DNA of 64,000 nt from an uncultured Flavobacteriaceae bacterium (GTDB lineage: Bacteria; Bacteroidota; Bacteroidia; Flavobacteriales; Flavobacteriaceae): contig CANLWB010000007.1 of the NCBI GenBank assembly GCA_947494695.1, forward strand, positions 186,001 to 250,000, given 5' to 3'. This document shows, in pieces, positions 34,743 to 44,531 of the stretch. The notes under the pieces were generated by a model that was not told where the DNA came from, searched no databases, and saw nothing but the letters and a program-made list of their open reading frames with translations. The position numbers were made by a program, and so were the translations under genes. Numbering within the stretch: position 1 is the stretch's first letter; every line of letters starts with the position of its first letter.

Positions 34743-36116
34743 TTAATCCGGTCTTATCAATTTTCGGGTTAGATGATTAAATCGTAAATACAATAGGACG
34801 GCTGCTGTCGATAGTCCAGCCAACAGCCCCAACCAAATACCAAAACTACCGTATGCCTCTTCTTTTCCTAAAAACCAACTCACCGGAAACCCAACCAGCC
34901 AATAAGATACAAAAGTGATTATGGTAGGTATTTTAACATCCTGTAGTCCACGTAAAGCTCCCAGTACCACCACCTGAACGCCGTCACTTATTTGAAATAT
35001 GGCGGCAACTATGAGCAACTTGGATGCAATGCCAACGACTTCGGTATTATCTGCAAGATTTTTTACATCATCAAAATCGACATAGAGTTTTGGCAGCTCA
35101 TTATGAAATACAAAAAAGATAAGCGCAAAACTAACAGCAAATAGAGTTCCCAATGCAAATAGGGAAAAGGCTATTCGACGTAATTCCCGATATGCCTTTA
35201 ATCCTTTTTGATTCCCCACCCGTATCATAGAAGCGACACTTAAACCCGTGAATATCATAAAGGCCATAGACGATAAATTCAAGGCAATTTGATTAGCTGC
35301 CTGAGGGTTCTTACCTAATAATCCACTTAACCAGATGGCCGCTGTAAAAATGGCTACTTCGAAAAACATCTGCATAGCACTTGGCGCTCCCAGATTTACT
35401 ATTTTTTTTAGCATGAACTTATTTAAAACAAACAATTTTATGTTTGTTACAAATGCTTTCGATTTTTCTTTTCCTTTGAGTAAATACCACAGGTACCACA
35501 CCATAATAACACGAGATGCTAATGTTCCATATGCTGCCCCAACGATACCCAGTTTTGGAAAACCAAAGGTTCCAAATATTAGTACATAGTTAAGAACAAC
35601 ATTTACAATATTACCCAATAATGTTGCATACATGGGGGCTTTTGTCATGGAAAGCCCATCACTAAACTGTTTGAACGCCTGAAAAACCACCAATGGAATC
35701 AAAGAAATGGCTACTAGGTCTAAATACGGAATGGCCAGCTTAACCACTTCGGGAGGTTGTTTCATCAAATACATAAGTGGCTTGGCAATGAAAACCAACA
35801 GGAATAACAAGACGCCTAAAATCGTACAAAGAAATAAACCATGTTTAAAGGATGATTTTCCCTGAATAAAGTCTTTGGCACCATCAGACTCTGCGATCAA
35901 TGGTGTTATGGCTGTTGAAAAACCAATGCCTAGAGACATCGCAATAAACATAAAACTATTCCCCAGAGATACGGCTGCCAATTGTGCTGTTCCCAATTGC
36001 CCAACCATAATGTTGTCAATAAAACTCACAAAGGTATGCCCTAACATACCCAACATCACAGGAGCTGCCAATTTTAAATTATAACGAAACTCCCTTGTAT
36101 AGTTTTTTAATTGCAT
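34743..36116 (-). CDS. MATE-family efflux transporter
   Basis: 457 residues with 12 hydrophobic segments in two halves, normal for MATE. NorM-like features: KLAAPVMLGMLGHTFVSFIDNIMVGQLG at the start (quoted in part: APVMLGMLGHTFVSFIDN), AAVSLGNSFMFI, and in the second half GAPSAMQMFFEVAIF and AANQIALNLSSMAFM. MATE proteins export cationic drugs or metabolites in exchange for Na+ or H+. Inner membrane. The gene stands alone with a nearly leaderless promoter (box 36121-36128). Confidence 0.93.
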   Translation of the reverse strand: MQLKNYTREFRYNLKLAAPVMLGMLGHTFVSFIDNIMVGQLGTAQLAAVSLGNSFMFIAMSLGIGFSTAITPLIAESDGAKDFIQGKSSFKHGLFLCTILGVLLFLLVFIAKPLMYLMKQPPEVVKLAIPYLDLVAISLIPLVVFQAFKQFSDGLSMTKAPMYATLLGNIVNVVLNYVLIFGTFGFPKLGIVGAAYGTLASRVIMVWYLWYLLKGKEKSKAFVTNIKLFVLNKFMLKKIVNLGAPSAMQMFFEVAIFTAAIWLSGLLGKNPQAANQIALNLSSMAFMIFTGLSVASMIRVGNQKGLKAYRELRRIAFSLFALGTLFAVSFALIFFVFHNELPKLYVDFDDVKNLADNTEVVGIASKLLIVAAIFQISDGVQVVVLGALRGLQDVKIPTIITFVSYWLVGFPVSWFLGKEEAYGSFGIWLGLLAGLSTAAVLLYLRFNHLTRKLIRPD

Positions 36117-36120
36117 TGGA

Positions 36121-36128
36121 CAAAAATA
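36121..36128 (-). promoter_or_regulatory. -7 box of the MATE gene, leaderless
   Basis: CAAAAATA on + is TATTTTTG on the coding strand, a perfect TAnnTTTG box. Only 4 nt (36117-36120) separate it from the ATG, so the mRNA probably starts at the start codon. Confidence 0.55.
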
Positions 36129-36259
36129 ACCTTTAGCGAAATATTTTTAAGATTTTTTCAATCATCTTTTAATTATTGTTAAATATTAACAATTGTTAAC
36201 GAGTCTTTACAATTGCATATAACTTTTTAACATGTTTTTGTTTGTAATTTCATACATTC

Positions 36260-36388
36260 GCAATGCTTTGAGTAAACTAAATAAGAAATAGTATTTAAAA
36301 CATTATAGCGTTTTATTTTATAAGGGATAAAAAATAACAGCTTACGAGTTTTATTATTTCTGGGAGGAATTAAAATTCCTCCTTTTTT
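36260..36388 (+). ncRNA. Candidate small RNA ending in a strong terminator
   Basis: The + strand terminator at 36363-36388 is not preceded by any + strand gene: the upstream neighbour (MATE) is transcribed away. A weak promoter (TTG 36242-36244; degenerate box near 36253-36270) could start a transcript of about 120 nt. No Rfam family is recognised, and the 5' end is a guess. No gene is seen elsewhere in 36129-36620. Confidence 0.3.
36363..36388 (+). terminator. Strong intrinsic terminator
   Basis: GGAGGAATT (36363-36371) pairs with AATTCCTCC (36374-36382), followed by six T. There is no annotated gene upstream on this strand. Confidence 0.8.
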
Positions 36389-36620
36389 ATGCGTTCTACT
36401 TTTTAGATTAACAGTTCTAAAATTATTAATGAGATCGCTAAATATATGGGATCATACCAGAACCGATCTTAATACCTCCTTATCCATAAATGATTTCCAA
36501 AATGAATTTAACGGGCACGATAATGGATCAAGTAGGTTGTATTAAAGTTTCTATAAATAATACTCTAAACAGGAAGTAAAAAATAGCGCCCCTACTTTTT
36601 AAACGTTGATTACAGTTTTA

Positions 36621-37286
36621 TTAGAAAAAATATGAAACTCCAAATTGTAATTGTGAAGAATCTAATGAAAAGCTAAAATAATTTGATTTGTTATAACCAT
36701 TGTTTTCACCTCTACTATTATATTTATTCTTTACCAATGTATATCCTAAGGTTCCCAAATTAGCTTCGAGAACAAACCCTTGACTTAAAAAGTAAGCTAC
36801 TCCAGGACGAAATCCAGCAAAAAAAGTTCTCGACGTGCTATTATTACTATTTACTCTATTAACAGAAGTAGTATTTTCACTTTTACCTTCTGAAAATCTA
36901 CACTCTCCCTGAACATACATGGCTAGTTTCTGCCCCATTGGTATAAACTTCTTTAAATAAGAGAAGATATGAAATCTATTTGTTCTTGAGTTCCTGTTTT
37001 CAAAATCAGAATTATTAATTTCAAAACTATCAGACTCCGCGTAACCATAGCCAATACCTAGTCCAATGACCAAATTCTTTTTAATGGTGTAACCAAAATT
37101 AGGTAGAATTTCAACATTAAACATATCGGTCTCATAAGTAGCATCATCATCTTTATGATTTGAAAAACCAATTGACGTTTTCCCTCCAATATTAAAAGTT
37201 CCCTTTTTAATAGCAATTTTTTCATTTCCTTGTCCAAATGCCGTACTGTAAAAGATGACGGCAGTAATAAATAATAATGTTTTCAT
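36621..37286 (-). CDS. Outer-membrane beta-barrel protein
   Basis: 221 residues with signal peptide LLFITAVIFYSTAFGQG. The mature part has about eight amphipathic strands with alternating hydrophobic residues (FNIGGKTSIGFSNHKDD, NVEILPNFGYTIKKNLVIGL, SQLQFGVSYFF) and ends in Phe, as expected for BAM-inserted barrels. This is the small OmpA-like/OmpW-like 'porin family' type common in Bacteroidota. No plug or OmpA peptidoglycan domain. Solute or role unknown. Monocistronic. Confidence 0.85.
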   Translation of the reverse strand: MKTLLFITAVIFYSTAFGQGNEKIAIKKGTFNIGGKTSIGFSNHKDDDATYETDMFNVEILPNFGYTIKKNLVIGLGIGYGYAESDSFEINNSDFENRNSRTNRFHIFSYLKKFIPMGQKLAMYVQGECRFSEGKSENTTSVNRVNSNNSTSRTFFAGFRPGVAYFLSQGFVLEANLGTLGYTLVKNKYNSRGENNGYNKSNYFSFSLDSSQLQFGVSYFF

Positions 37287-37438
37287 TAAAATGTTTTATT
37301 AAAGTTAAGCTAATCGCATTCCAAACTTCAGACCAAACGCCTGGGTTGAACTTTAATAAAACATCATCTTAATGTAAAATTTATGCTACAAAAAAACTGA
37401 CAAGATTTCTTTCTGAAGATATCACACTCTTATAGCGT

Positions 37439-38380
37439 TTATAAGAAGTTTACAGCGTTTTTTGCCGCTTGAAATTCCTGTACGATCTCTTCAACAATTT
37501 GAGATACCGGTTTTATATCATGGATAAGCCCCGCGATTTGTCCGATCTCCAGTTCCCCTTCCTCCAGGTCACCTTCAAACATCCCTTTTTTAGCTCTGGC
37601 CCTACCTAATAAAGCCTTTAACTCCTCTATTGATGGTGAAGATTTATATAAATCCTGAACGTCCTGGTAGAATTTATTCTTTATCAGTCGTACAGGAGCC
37701 AATTCTTTAAGTGTTAACTGCGTGTCCCCTTCTTTAGCATCTATAACGACCTGTTTAAAGGCATTATGGGCAGAACTCTCCTCACTCGCCACAAACCTGC
37801 TCCCTACTTGAACGCCATCTGCTCCCAGAATCATAGTAGCCAACATCGCTTTGCCTGTAGCAATACCTCCGGCTGCAATTAAAGGGATATGAATCTTTTC
37901 CTTTACCATAGGAATGAGTGCTAACGTTGTTGTTTCGTCTCTTCCATTATGTCCTCCGGCTTCAAACCCTTCAGCGACTACCGCATCTACTCCCGCTTCC
38001 TGAGCTTTTAATGCAAACTTCACGCTGCTTACCACATGCACCACAGTAATACCGCGTTCTTGCAACCAGGGCGTCCAGGTTTTTGGGTTCCCTGCCGAGG
38101 TAAATACAATCTTCACTCCTTCTTCCACAATAATATTCATGATATCCTCAATATTAGGATACAACATGGGGACATTTATCCCAAACGGCTTATCTGTTGC
38201 TTTTTTACACTTTTGAATATGTTCTCTTAACACATCGGGATACATGGAACCGGCTCCAATAAGTCCTAAAATACCCGAATTACTTGCTGCCGATGCCAAT
38301 CGCCAACCGCTGTTCCAAATCATTCCAGCTTGAATAATAGGATATTCTATATTAAATAGTTTCGTAATTTTATTGCTCAT
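37439..38380 (-). CDS. FMN-dependent nitronate monooxygenase-like protein
   Basis: 313 residues, a TIM barrel of the NPD/FabK/2-nitropropane dioxygenase family: YPIIQAGMIWNSGWRLASAA, PFGINVPMLYPN, VVHVVSSVKFALKAQEAGVD, GFEAGGHNGRDE, IPLIAAGGIATGKAML and GADGVQVGSRFVASEES bind FMN phosphate. Class I nitronate monooxygenases oxidise alkyl nitronates. Related enzymes (enoyl-ACP reductase FabK) share the fold, so the substrate is not certain. Its ATG directly abuts the stop of the subtilase gene (0 bp), so it is translated from the mnmA-subtilase transcript. Confidence 0.85.
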   Translation of the reverse strand: MSNKITKLFNIEYPIIQAGMIWNSGWRLASAASNSGILGLIGAGSMYPDVLREHIQKCKKATDKPFGINVPMLYPNIEDIMNIIVEEGVKIVFTSAGNPKTWTPWLQERGITVVHVVSSVKFALKAQEAGVDAVVAEGFEAGGHNGRDETTTLALIPMVKEKIHIPLIAAGGIATGKAMLATMILGADGVQVGSRFVASEESSAHNAFKQVVIDAKEGDTQLTLKELAPVRLIKNKFYQDVQDLYKSSPSIEELKALLGRARAKKGMFEGDLEEGELEIGQIAGLIHDIKPVSQIVEEIVQEFQAAKNAVNFL

Positions 38381-40000
38381 TTAGTACTTTATAAGTTTTA
38401 TTGTTTTAGACTTGTTTTCCGATTGAATCTTAGCTATATAAAGTCCTTTAGAGAATGAAGATATATCGATGTGATTATGGCCTTCTGAAACCGAAGTTTC
38501 CAACACCAGCTTTCCAAAAATGTCGAAAACGTTTAAAGATACTGGATACCCCTCAAATGCATCGCTCAAACGGAGTGCTCCCTTGGTTGGATTAGGTAAA
38601 AGTCTTAATTCCTCATCATTCGCATCGGTATTCGTCGCGCTTAATGCCGACATAAGTGCCATTTCCAGGTTTGGAATACCGTATCCCAGCTCGAAATCGG
38701 GCATATTAAATTGTGAAGCTGATGCTCTTACCAACTGCATAATTTCTGCATTGGTTTTATTGGGTAAAGCCTGCCACAGACATACAATACCTCCCGCCAT
38801 AATTGGGGAGCTAAAAGACGTACCATTTGCGGTTGAGATCGTATTATTTTCTCTTATTACAGCACTGGCCTGTCCCTGAGCGACCACATCGGGTTTTTGA
38901 GTAGGTTGTGTACTATTCCCTCTGGAACTAAAAGCGGCGAGTGTACCATCTGCCTTTACTGCTCCAATACTAAAAACGCCAGGAGCATCTGCCGGAGCTC
39001 CAACAATCTGCCAACTACCACTTCCCGAATTTCCTGCCGAATTTACCAGTAACATCCCTTTTTCAAAAGCGATATTCGCCCCTTTGGTTATAAAGGTCGT
39101 TAGACCATTCATATCAGACGGTGTGTAACTATAATTTGGATTGTCGTAAGTGGTATACCCTAATGAGGTATTTACAACATCTACACCTAAACTATCTGCC
39201 CGCTCAACAGCTTCTACCCAGTAACTCTCTTCTACAGGGTTTTCACTAAGGGCATCCTCGGTAACAAATAAATAATAAGATGCATCTGGGGCCGTTCCCA
39301 CAAAATTATTTTCAACATAGCCAGCCATAGTACTTAATACTAAGGTACCATGATTACTGGTTGCTCCTGTATAAACATCATCATCTCTATTCACAAAATC
39401 ATAATCATCTAAAATAAGCCCTGCATCTCTTAATCTTTGGAAGGCAGATATGGTATTCACTCCAGGGAAACCAGCATCTATTACAGCTACCGTCATTCCT
39501 GTTCCGGTATAATCTGCCAAGTGTAACTTGTCTCCACGAATCATTTGTATTTGATTTGCAGCATTGCCATAATTAAAGACGGTTGAAGCACCTTCCAGCT
39601 TAGAGGCTTTTTTTGGTTGTTTTGCTTTTGAAGTATTCAGGTTTTTGTTAGCAAATTCAATGCGATCTACAAAAGAAAATATAGAAACTAAAGTATTGAT
39701 ATTGGTTTCGCTACCACGAACATGCACCGCATTAAACCATTTAGATTTTGCCATAACAGTAATTCCAACGGCTCCCTTTAACTGAGCAATATAAGTCTCA
39801 TTAACTGGTACATCCCGTTCATCAATTAAGACATTATGGGTACTTTTTCTATCAATAGCTTTTTGTGTCAGTATAGAAATTGGGTTTGCAATAGCGGCGG
39901 CGACATCTTCTTTATCCTTTAAGTATACCCAGGCGTCTTCCTGCGAGAGCATGTTTAGTTGACATCCCAATAGTACCAGAAATAGTAGGTGTTTTTTCAT
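38381..40000 (-). CDS. S8 subtilisin-like T9SS-sorted protease
   Basis: 539 residues. Signal peptide (LLFLVLLGCQLNMLSQ), a propeptide-like region (about 20-150), then the S8 catalytic domain with Asp175 (VAVIDAGFPG), His217 (SNHGTLVLSTMAG), oxyanion Asn324 (SAGNSG) and nucleophile Ser395 (NGTSFSSPIMAGGI). C-terminal type A T9SS sorting domain from about 465 (LRLLPNPTKGALRLSD to SKTIKLIKY). Exported to the surface or medium, where it should degrade proteins. It sits 27 bp after mnmA and 0 bp before the NMO-like gene, an odd pairing of housekeeping and secreted functions. Confidence 0.95.
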   Translation of the reverse strand: MKKHLLFLVLLGCQLNMLSQEDAWVYLKDKEDVAAAIANPISILTQKAIDRKSTHNVLIDERDVPVNETYIAQLKGAVGITVMAKSKWFNAVHVRGSETNINTLVSIFSFVDRIEFANKNLNTSKAKQPKKASKLEGASTVFNYGNAANQIQMIRGDKLHLADYTGTGMTVAVIDAGFPGVNTISAFQRLRDAGLILDDYDFVNRDDDVYTGATSNHGTLVLSTMAGYVENNFVGTAPDASYYLFVTEDALSENPVEESYWVEAVERADSLGVDVVNTSLGYTTYDNPNYSYTPSDMNGLTTFITKGANIAFEKGMLLVNSAGNSGSGSWQIVGAPADAPGVFSIGAVKADGTLAAFSSRGNSTQPTQKPDVVAQGQASAVIRENNTISTANGTSFSSPIMAGGIVCLWQALPNKTNAEIMQLVRASASQFNMPDFELGYGIPNLEMALMSALSATNTDANDEELRLLPNPTKGALRLSDAFEGYPVSLNVFDIFGKLVLETSVSEGHNHIDISSFSKGLYIAKIQSENKSKTIKLIKY

Positions 40001-40027
40001 AGCAAAACCATTTAAAGTTTATGCAAT

Positions 40028-41215
40028 TTAAGAAATTACTCCCGAACCCACTAGCTCATCCTGTAAATACCAGGCTACAAATTGGCCTTCGGTAATAGCC
40101 GATTGAAAAGCTTCAAATTCTACATATAATCCACTTACTACTTTGTGTAATCTGGCCTTTTGCAATGGTTGCCTGTAACGAATTCTTGCCATGACTTCCA
40201 TAGTCTCATCAACCCCTAGTTCTAAATCCTCGCGAATCCAATGCAGTTCTTCGTTAGACACATACAAGGCTTTTTTCAATAATCCTGGATGCTCCTTTCC
40301 CTGTCCTGTATAAATCACGTTTTCTTCTACATCGGTATCAATTACAAATAATGGTTCTACAGTGCCCCCAACAGCAAGTCCTTTACGTTGACCTTTTGTA
40401 AAGTAATGAGCACCCTGGTGCTTACCAACAACTTGTCCTTGATCTACTTGATACTGAATCTTTCTGGATAAATACTTTAATTTATCTTCTTTCGTGCTAA
40501 ACTCCGTTTTGGCATGATTAAAAACCTCCTGTTCTTTAGGAATTTCAACAATAACCCCTTCTCTTGGTTTTAATTGTTGCTGAAGGAAATCGGGTAATTT
40601 TACCTTACCAATAAAACACAATCCCTGCGAATCTTTCTTCTCAGCAGTAACCAGGTCCAGCTTTGTAGCAATCTCTCTAACCTCCGGTTTTGTAAGTTCT
40701 CCTATTGGAAATAATGATTTGGCCAACTGTTCCTGAGACAGCTGACATAAAAAGTAAGACTGATCTTTATTAAGATCGACACCTGCAAGCAATTGATATA
40801 CATCGTCTCCTTCTTTTTCAATAGTTCCCTTTCTACAATAATGTCCGGTAGCTACAAAATCGGCTCCAAGATCGAGAGCGATCTTCATAAAGACATCAAA
40901 CTTTATTTCCCTATTACACAACACATCTGGGTTTGGCGTTCGCCCCTTTTCGTATTCATTAAACATGTAGTCTACAATACGCTCTTTATATTGCTCACTT
41001 AAATCGACTGTTTGAAAAGGTATTCCTAATTTTTCAGCAACGAGCATAGCATCATTACTATCATCTAGCCAAGGGCACTCGTTAGAAATAGTCACAGAAT
41101 CGTCATGCCAGTTTTTCATAAACAAACCGATAACTTCATACCCCTGCTCTTTTAACAAATAAGCTGCAACACTGGAGTCTACACCTCCTGAAAGTCCAAT
41201 TATAACGCGTTTCAT
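40028..41215 (-). CDS. mnmA: tRNA 2-thiouridine(34) synthase MnmA
   Basis: 395 residues. MnmA activates U34 of Lys, Glu and Gln tRNAs with ATP and inserts sulfur delivered through the Tus/IscS relay. PP-loop [16 protein letters not shown] at about 6-21; catalytic Cys in [12 protein letters not shown] and Cys in [24 protein letters not shown] and the C-terminal beta-barrel. Slightly longer than E. coli MnmA, as usual in Bacteroidota. A -7 box (CAAAGATA on +, 41233-41240) lies 17 bp upstream. First gene of the operon with the subtilase and NMO-like genes. Confidence 0.95.
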   Translation of the reverse strand: MKRVIIGLSGGVDSSVAAYLLKEQGYEVIGLFMKNWHDDSVTISNECPWLDDSNDAMLVAEKLGIPFQTVDLSEQYKERIVDYMFNEYEKGRTPNPDVLCNREIKFDVFMKIALDLGADFVATGHYCRKGTIEKEGDDVYQLLAGVDLNKDQSYFLCQLSQEQLAKSLFPIGELTKPEVREIATKLDLVTAEKKDSQGLCFIGKVKLPDFLQQQLKPREGVIVEIPKEQEVFNHAKTEFSTKEDKLKYLSRKIQYQVDQGQVVGKHQGAHYFTKGQRKGLAVGGTVEPLFVIDTDVEENVIYTGQGKEHPGLLKKALYVSNEELHWIREDLELGVDETMEVMARIRYRQPLQKARLHKVVSGLYVEFEAFQSAITEGQFVAWYLQDELVGSGVIS

Positions 41216-41321
41216 TCAAAAAAATTAGAGTACAAAGATACATATAAATTGATATCTTTTTAGTACGTGAAGAGGCTATCATCTCTAAGGTTAAAGAACA
41301 TTTTGTTTAACTTAAAATAAA

Positions 41322-41369
41322 AATAATTAAACAAAATTTGGAGTTTTGTTTAATTATTTAGTAAATTTG
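41322..41369 (+). promoter_or_regulatory. Fasciclin promoter with perfect inverted repeat
   Basis: 15-bp arms 41322-41336 (AATAATTAAACAAAA) and 41344-41358 (TTTTGTTTAATTATT) are exact inverted copies with a 7-nt spacer. A candidate -33 TTG lies in the spacer (41338-41340) and a perfect -7 box TAAATTTG at 41362-41369, 21 nt apart. Further TTTGTT/AACAAA half-sites occur at 41301 and 41366. A dimeric regulator probably binds over the -33 region. Confidence 0.65.
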
Positions 41370-41398
41370 TTAAACAAAAATAACTAAAAATTATAAAC

Positions 41399-43669
41399 AT
41401 GAAATCATTAAATCTCCTTAAGAAGACCGTATTGCTTGCTTTGGGTTTAATGCTAGCGGTATCTTGTAATAATGATGATGACGCTAACATTCCTGACCCC
41501 GGCACCTTAAATATTGTCGAATTGGCACTGGCAACACCAGATCTTGCTAATTTAGTCGCAGCCCTGCAACGTGCAAATTTAACGGGAACCCTGCAATCTG
41601 GAACGTATACTGTATTTGCTCCAAGCAATACTGCATTTGAAACTTTTTTATCCGATAATGGGTTTGCATCCCTTGAAGATGTACCTGTAGATGTTTTAAC
41701 ACAGGTTTTATTGAATCATGTTCTTGAGGGAGAATTTAATTCCTCTAGCCTTACAACGGGATATAAAAGTACTTTGGCTACCGAAAGTACAACAAGTAAT
41801 AATTTAAGTATTTACATTGATAGTGCTTCTGGTGTAAAACTAAATGGTATTTCTGAAGTATCTTCTCCTAATCAGGAGGCTTCAAATGGCGTAGTTCATA
41901 TCGTTGACAAGGTTATTGCTTTGCCAACCGTAGTAGATTTTGCTCTCGCAGATAATACCTTTTCAACATTAGTCACTGCTTTAACTAGAAGTGATTTAAC
42001 TTTTGATTACGTTACTACACTATCAACTCCAAACGGAACAGCTCCTGCTCCATTTACCGTTTTTGCACCTACTAATGATGCTTTTACCGATCTATTAACA
42101 GAACTTGGAGCAGCTTCTTTAGCAGAGATAGATGAACCAACTTTAAAGGCCACATTAGATTTACATGCCGTAGCAGGTGCTAATGTTTTGGCAGCTTCTT
42201 TGAGTGATAATATGACCGTGACGACATTAGGCGGAGACATCACAGCTAATGTAACGGGTGGTGCAACGTTAACCGATTCGAACGGCAGAGTAAGTAACAT
42301 TATTGTTACTAATGTACAGGCCGCTAATGGTGTGATCCATGTTATAAATAAAGTGGTTTTACCACAGCTACCTCCTAACATTGTTGCAGCAGCCATGGAC
42401 AATCCTTTACTAAGCAATTTGGTAGCTGCCTTACAAGCTGCCGATGGTGATTTAGTAAGTGTTTTAAACGGTGTAGGTCCATTTACTGTTCTAGCACCTG
42501 ATAATGATGCCTTTACTGCATTCTTATCAGATAATGGATTTGCAAGCTTAGGCCATGTCCCAACAGATATCTTGGCACAAATACTATTGAATCATGTTGT
42601 TTCTGGGTCAAAATTAACATCTACCGATCTGGTTGCCCTGGGTTCCGGGTATACATCAACAGAGGCTATGGGCGCTGGAGGTCATAACATGAGTTTGTTT
42701 TTTGACACGTCCAGTGGTGTGACTTTTAATGGTATTTCTAATGTTGATACTCCTAATATCGAAGTTAGTAATGGGGTGATTCATATTGTTGATGCTGTTA
42801 TTGGGCTTCCAAATATTGTGGATCATGCGTTAGCAAACCCAAATTTGACAAGCCTCGTAGAAGCCTTAACGAATGGAGGAAACACCACGTTTACCGATTT
42901 ACTATCTACACCTGGTGATTTTACAGTATTTGCTCCGGTAAATGATGCGTTTACAGCATTTTCTAACCCAAATGGAAATGATCTAAATGATATTCTATCC
43001 AATCACGTTGTTGTAGGAGCTACAGCAGTGTCTTCTGGATTAACAAATAGCTATGTAAACACAGCAGCAACATTTGGAGACACCTCAAATAACCTGAGTT
43101 TATATATAAATACAGATAGTGGCGTTATGCTTAATGGTATGTCTACTGTAGCACTTCCAGATATTATTGCGTCGAATGGTGTGATTCATGCTGTAGATAC
43201 GGTGATTGATATTCCTACCGTAGTGACTTTTGCAACAGCAGATCCAACATTCTCAACGCTAGTTGACGCTTTAACAACCTTAACCCCTGCTACCGATTTT
43301 GTTTCGGTTCTATCTACTCCAAATGGAACAGACCCCGCACCTTTTACCGTTTTTGCTCCAACAAATGATGCTTTTGGAGATATTACTATCCCGTCAGATG
43401 AGGCCACTTTAACGAGTATATTACAACATCATGTTATTGGTGGGCTTAACGTTACTTCGGGAGATTTAAATAACCCCGGAGATACAACAGCCCCAAGTTT
43501 AGAAGGTGATAATTTGACCATTACATTACCTGGTTCTGGCGATAATATTGCAAACCTTACCGATGGATCTGGTGCATCCGACATTGGAATTATTGCAGTT
43601 GATGTGCAGGCCGGAAATGGAGTTATTCATGTTATCAATAAAGTTGCTATTCCTGATTTAACAAATTAG
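41399..43669 (+). CDS. Surface lipoprotein with five fasciclin domains
   Basis: 756 residues. Lipoprotein signal ending LAVSC, then NNDDDAN, a typical flavobacterial surface-export signature. Five FAS1 (fasciclin) domains of about 140 residues follow. Each has an H1 motif like YTVFAPSNTAFETF or FTVFAPTNDAFTDL and an H2-like motif GVIHVINKV at its end (about 175, 315, 470, 600 and 750). FAS1 domains mediate cell-cell or cell-surface adhesion. The domain number is high and the DNA copies are related, suggesting internal duplication. Its promoter has a strong palindrome, so expression is probably tightly controlled. A terminator follows. Confidence 0.93.
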   Translation: MKSLNLLKKTVLLALGLMLAVSCNNDDDANIPDPGTLNIVELALATPDLANLVAALQRANLTGTLQSGTYTVFAPSNTAFETFLSDNGFASLEDVPVDVLTQVLLNHVLEGEFNSSSLTTGYKSTLATESTTSNNLSIYIDSASGVKLNGISEVSSPNQEASNGVVHIVDKVIALPTVVDFALADNTFSTLVTALTRSDLTFDYVTTLSTPNGTAPAPFTVFAPTNDAFTDLLTELGAASLAEIDEPTLKATLDLHAVAGANVLAASLSDNMTVTTLGGDITANVTGGATLTDSNGRVSNIIVTNVQAANGVIHVINKVVLPQLPPNIVAAAMDNPLLSNLVAALQAADGDLVSVLNGVGPFTVLAPDNDAFTAFLSDNGFASLGHVPTDILAQILLNHVVSGSKLTSTDLVALGSGYTSTEAMGAGGHNMSLFFDTSSGVTFNGISNVDTPNIEVSNGVIHIVDAVIGLPNIVDHALANPNLTSLVEALTNGGNTTFTDLLSTPGDFTVFAPVNDAFTAFSNPNGNDLNDILSNHVVVGATAVSSGLTNSYVNTAATFGDTSNNLSLYINTDSGVMLNGMSTVALPDIIASNGVIHAVDTVIDIPTVVTFATADPTFSTLVDALTTLTPATDFVSVLSTPNGTDPAPFTVFAPTNDAFGDITIPSDEATLTSILQHHVIGGLNVTSGDLNNPGDTTAPSLEGDNLTITLPGSGDNIANLTDGSGASDIGIIAVDVQAGNGVIHVINKVAIPDLTN

Positions 43670-43726
43670 TTTGATTTGTTCACGATGGCAATTCGTTTTT
43701 GGATTAAAATTGCCTGTGAAAAAGAG

Positions 43727-43759
43727 GGCTCCTCGGTAAAAACCGTGGAGTCTTTTTTT
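43727..43759 (+). terminator. Terminator of the fasciclin gene
   Basis: GGCTCC-T-CGGT (43727-43737) pairs with ACCG-T-GGAGTC (43742-43752) with one mismatch and one G-U, followed by seven T. Confidence 0.8.
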
Positions 43760-43921
43760 ATGCCCTTTTTTATGCCTCTACTAACTTTTTGATGTTCAAA
43801 TTCATATAAAATATCATTTCTATATTAAAAAACAACAAAACAGAGGGTTTTTAATACAAAAATCACGTATTAGTAAATAATCCATAACCTCAAAGCTTAG
43901 TATACTAATCACAGACAATGA

Positions 43922-43929
43922 TATATTTG
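43922..43929 (+). promoter_or_regulatory. -7 box of the orphan lipoprotein gene
   Basis: TATATTTG, a perfect TAnnTTTG box 32 nt before the ATG at 43962. No clear -33 TTG. Confidence 0.45.
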
Positions 43930-43961
43930 GAATAGATATTAACCCCTAAAATTGACATATC

Positions 43962-44531
43962 ATGTTAAAAAAAATTATTCCTTTAGTGACATTGCTAATT
44001 ACTTTAATTTCCTGCGACCAGGACACTCAAACGAATGATGCAGAATCAACTTCTGATAATTCTCAATCCATCGAAATTAAAGGAGCTCCCTTGCCTCCTG
44101 AAATCCAAGCACTAGTTGGAACGTTCTCTGAAAAAAGACCAGCTACCAACGAAGACATTGAAGCCTTTCAATCTCAAAAAGCAACAGTTACAAAGGCTTC
44201 TTGTAGTTTGCATGGTGACGCCTCGTGCTCGAGTCAATCAACAGCCGAGTTTATGCGTTATTTAAGAAACTGTATTCATTTCACCTTGCCGTCTTCAGGA
44301 GGCTTCAACATAATAACTACCAGAGGTGCTATTTCGTATTACGTAGATGGTGATGGGGATGTAAACTGTGATCACTATGAAGACGATCTTCAAAACATGA
44401 TTGATTCTATAGTAACACAACTTGGTGGAGCGGTCTGGTCCATCACACCTTCTGTTTATCAAGTTTCTCCGTGTAATGAGCGCTCAAGATCAAATTTCAT
44501 CGTATTTGACCTGGAAATTATGACACCTTAA
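43962..44531 (+). CDS. Lipoprotein of unknown family, Cys-rich
   Basis: 189 residues. Signal peptide MLKKIIPLVTLLITLISC with lipobox Cys18, then DQDTQTND. After a low-complexity linker comes a compact domain (about 70-189) with six Cys: ASCSLHGDASCSSQS, RNCIHFTLPSSGG, VNCDHYEDD and SPCNERSRSNF. This suggests disulfide bonds in the exported protein. The segment VDGDGDVNCDHYEDD may bind Ca2+. I do not recognise a family. It has its own promoter box and stands alone, so function cannot be inferred from neighbours. Confidence 0.75.
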   Translation: MLKKIIPLVTLLITLISCDQDTQTNDAESTSDNSQSIEIKGAPLPPEIQALVGTFSEKRPATNEDIEAFQSQKATVTKASCSLHGDASCSSQSTAEFMRYLRNCIHFTLPSSGGFNIITTRGAISYYVDGDGDVNCDHYEDDLQNMIDSIVTQLGGAVWSITPSVYQVSPCNERSRSNFIVFDLEIMTP

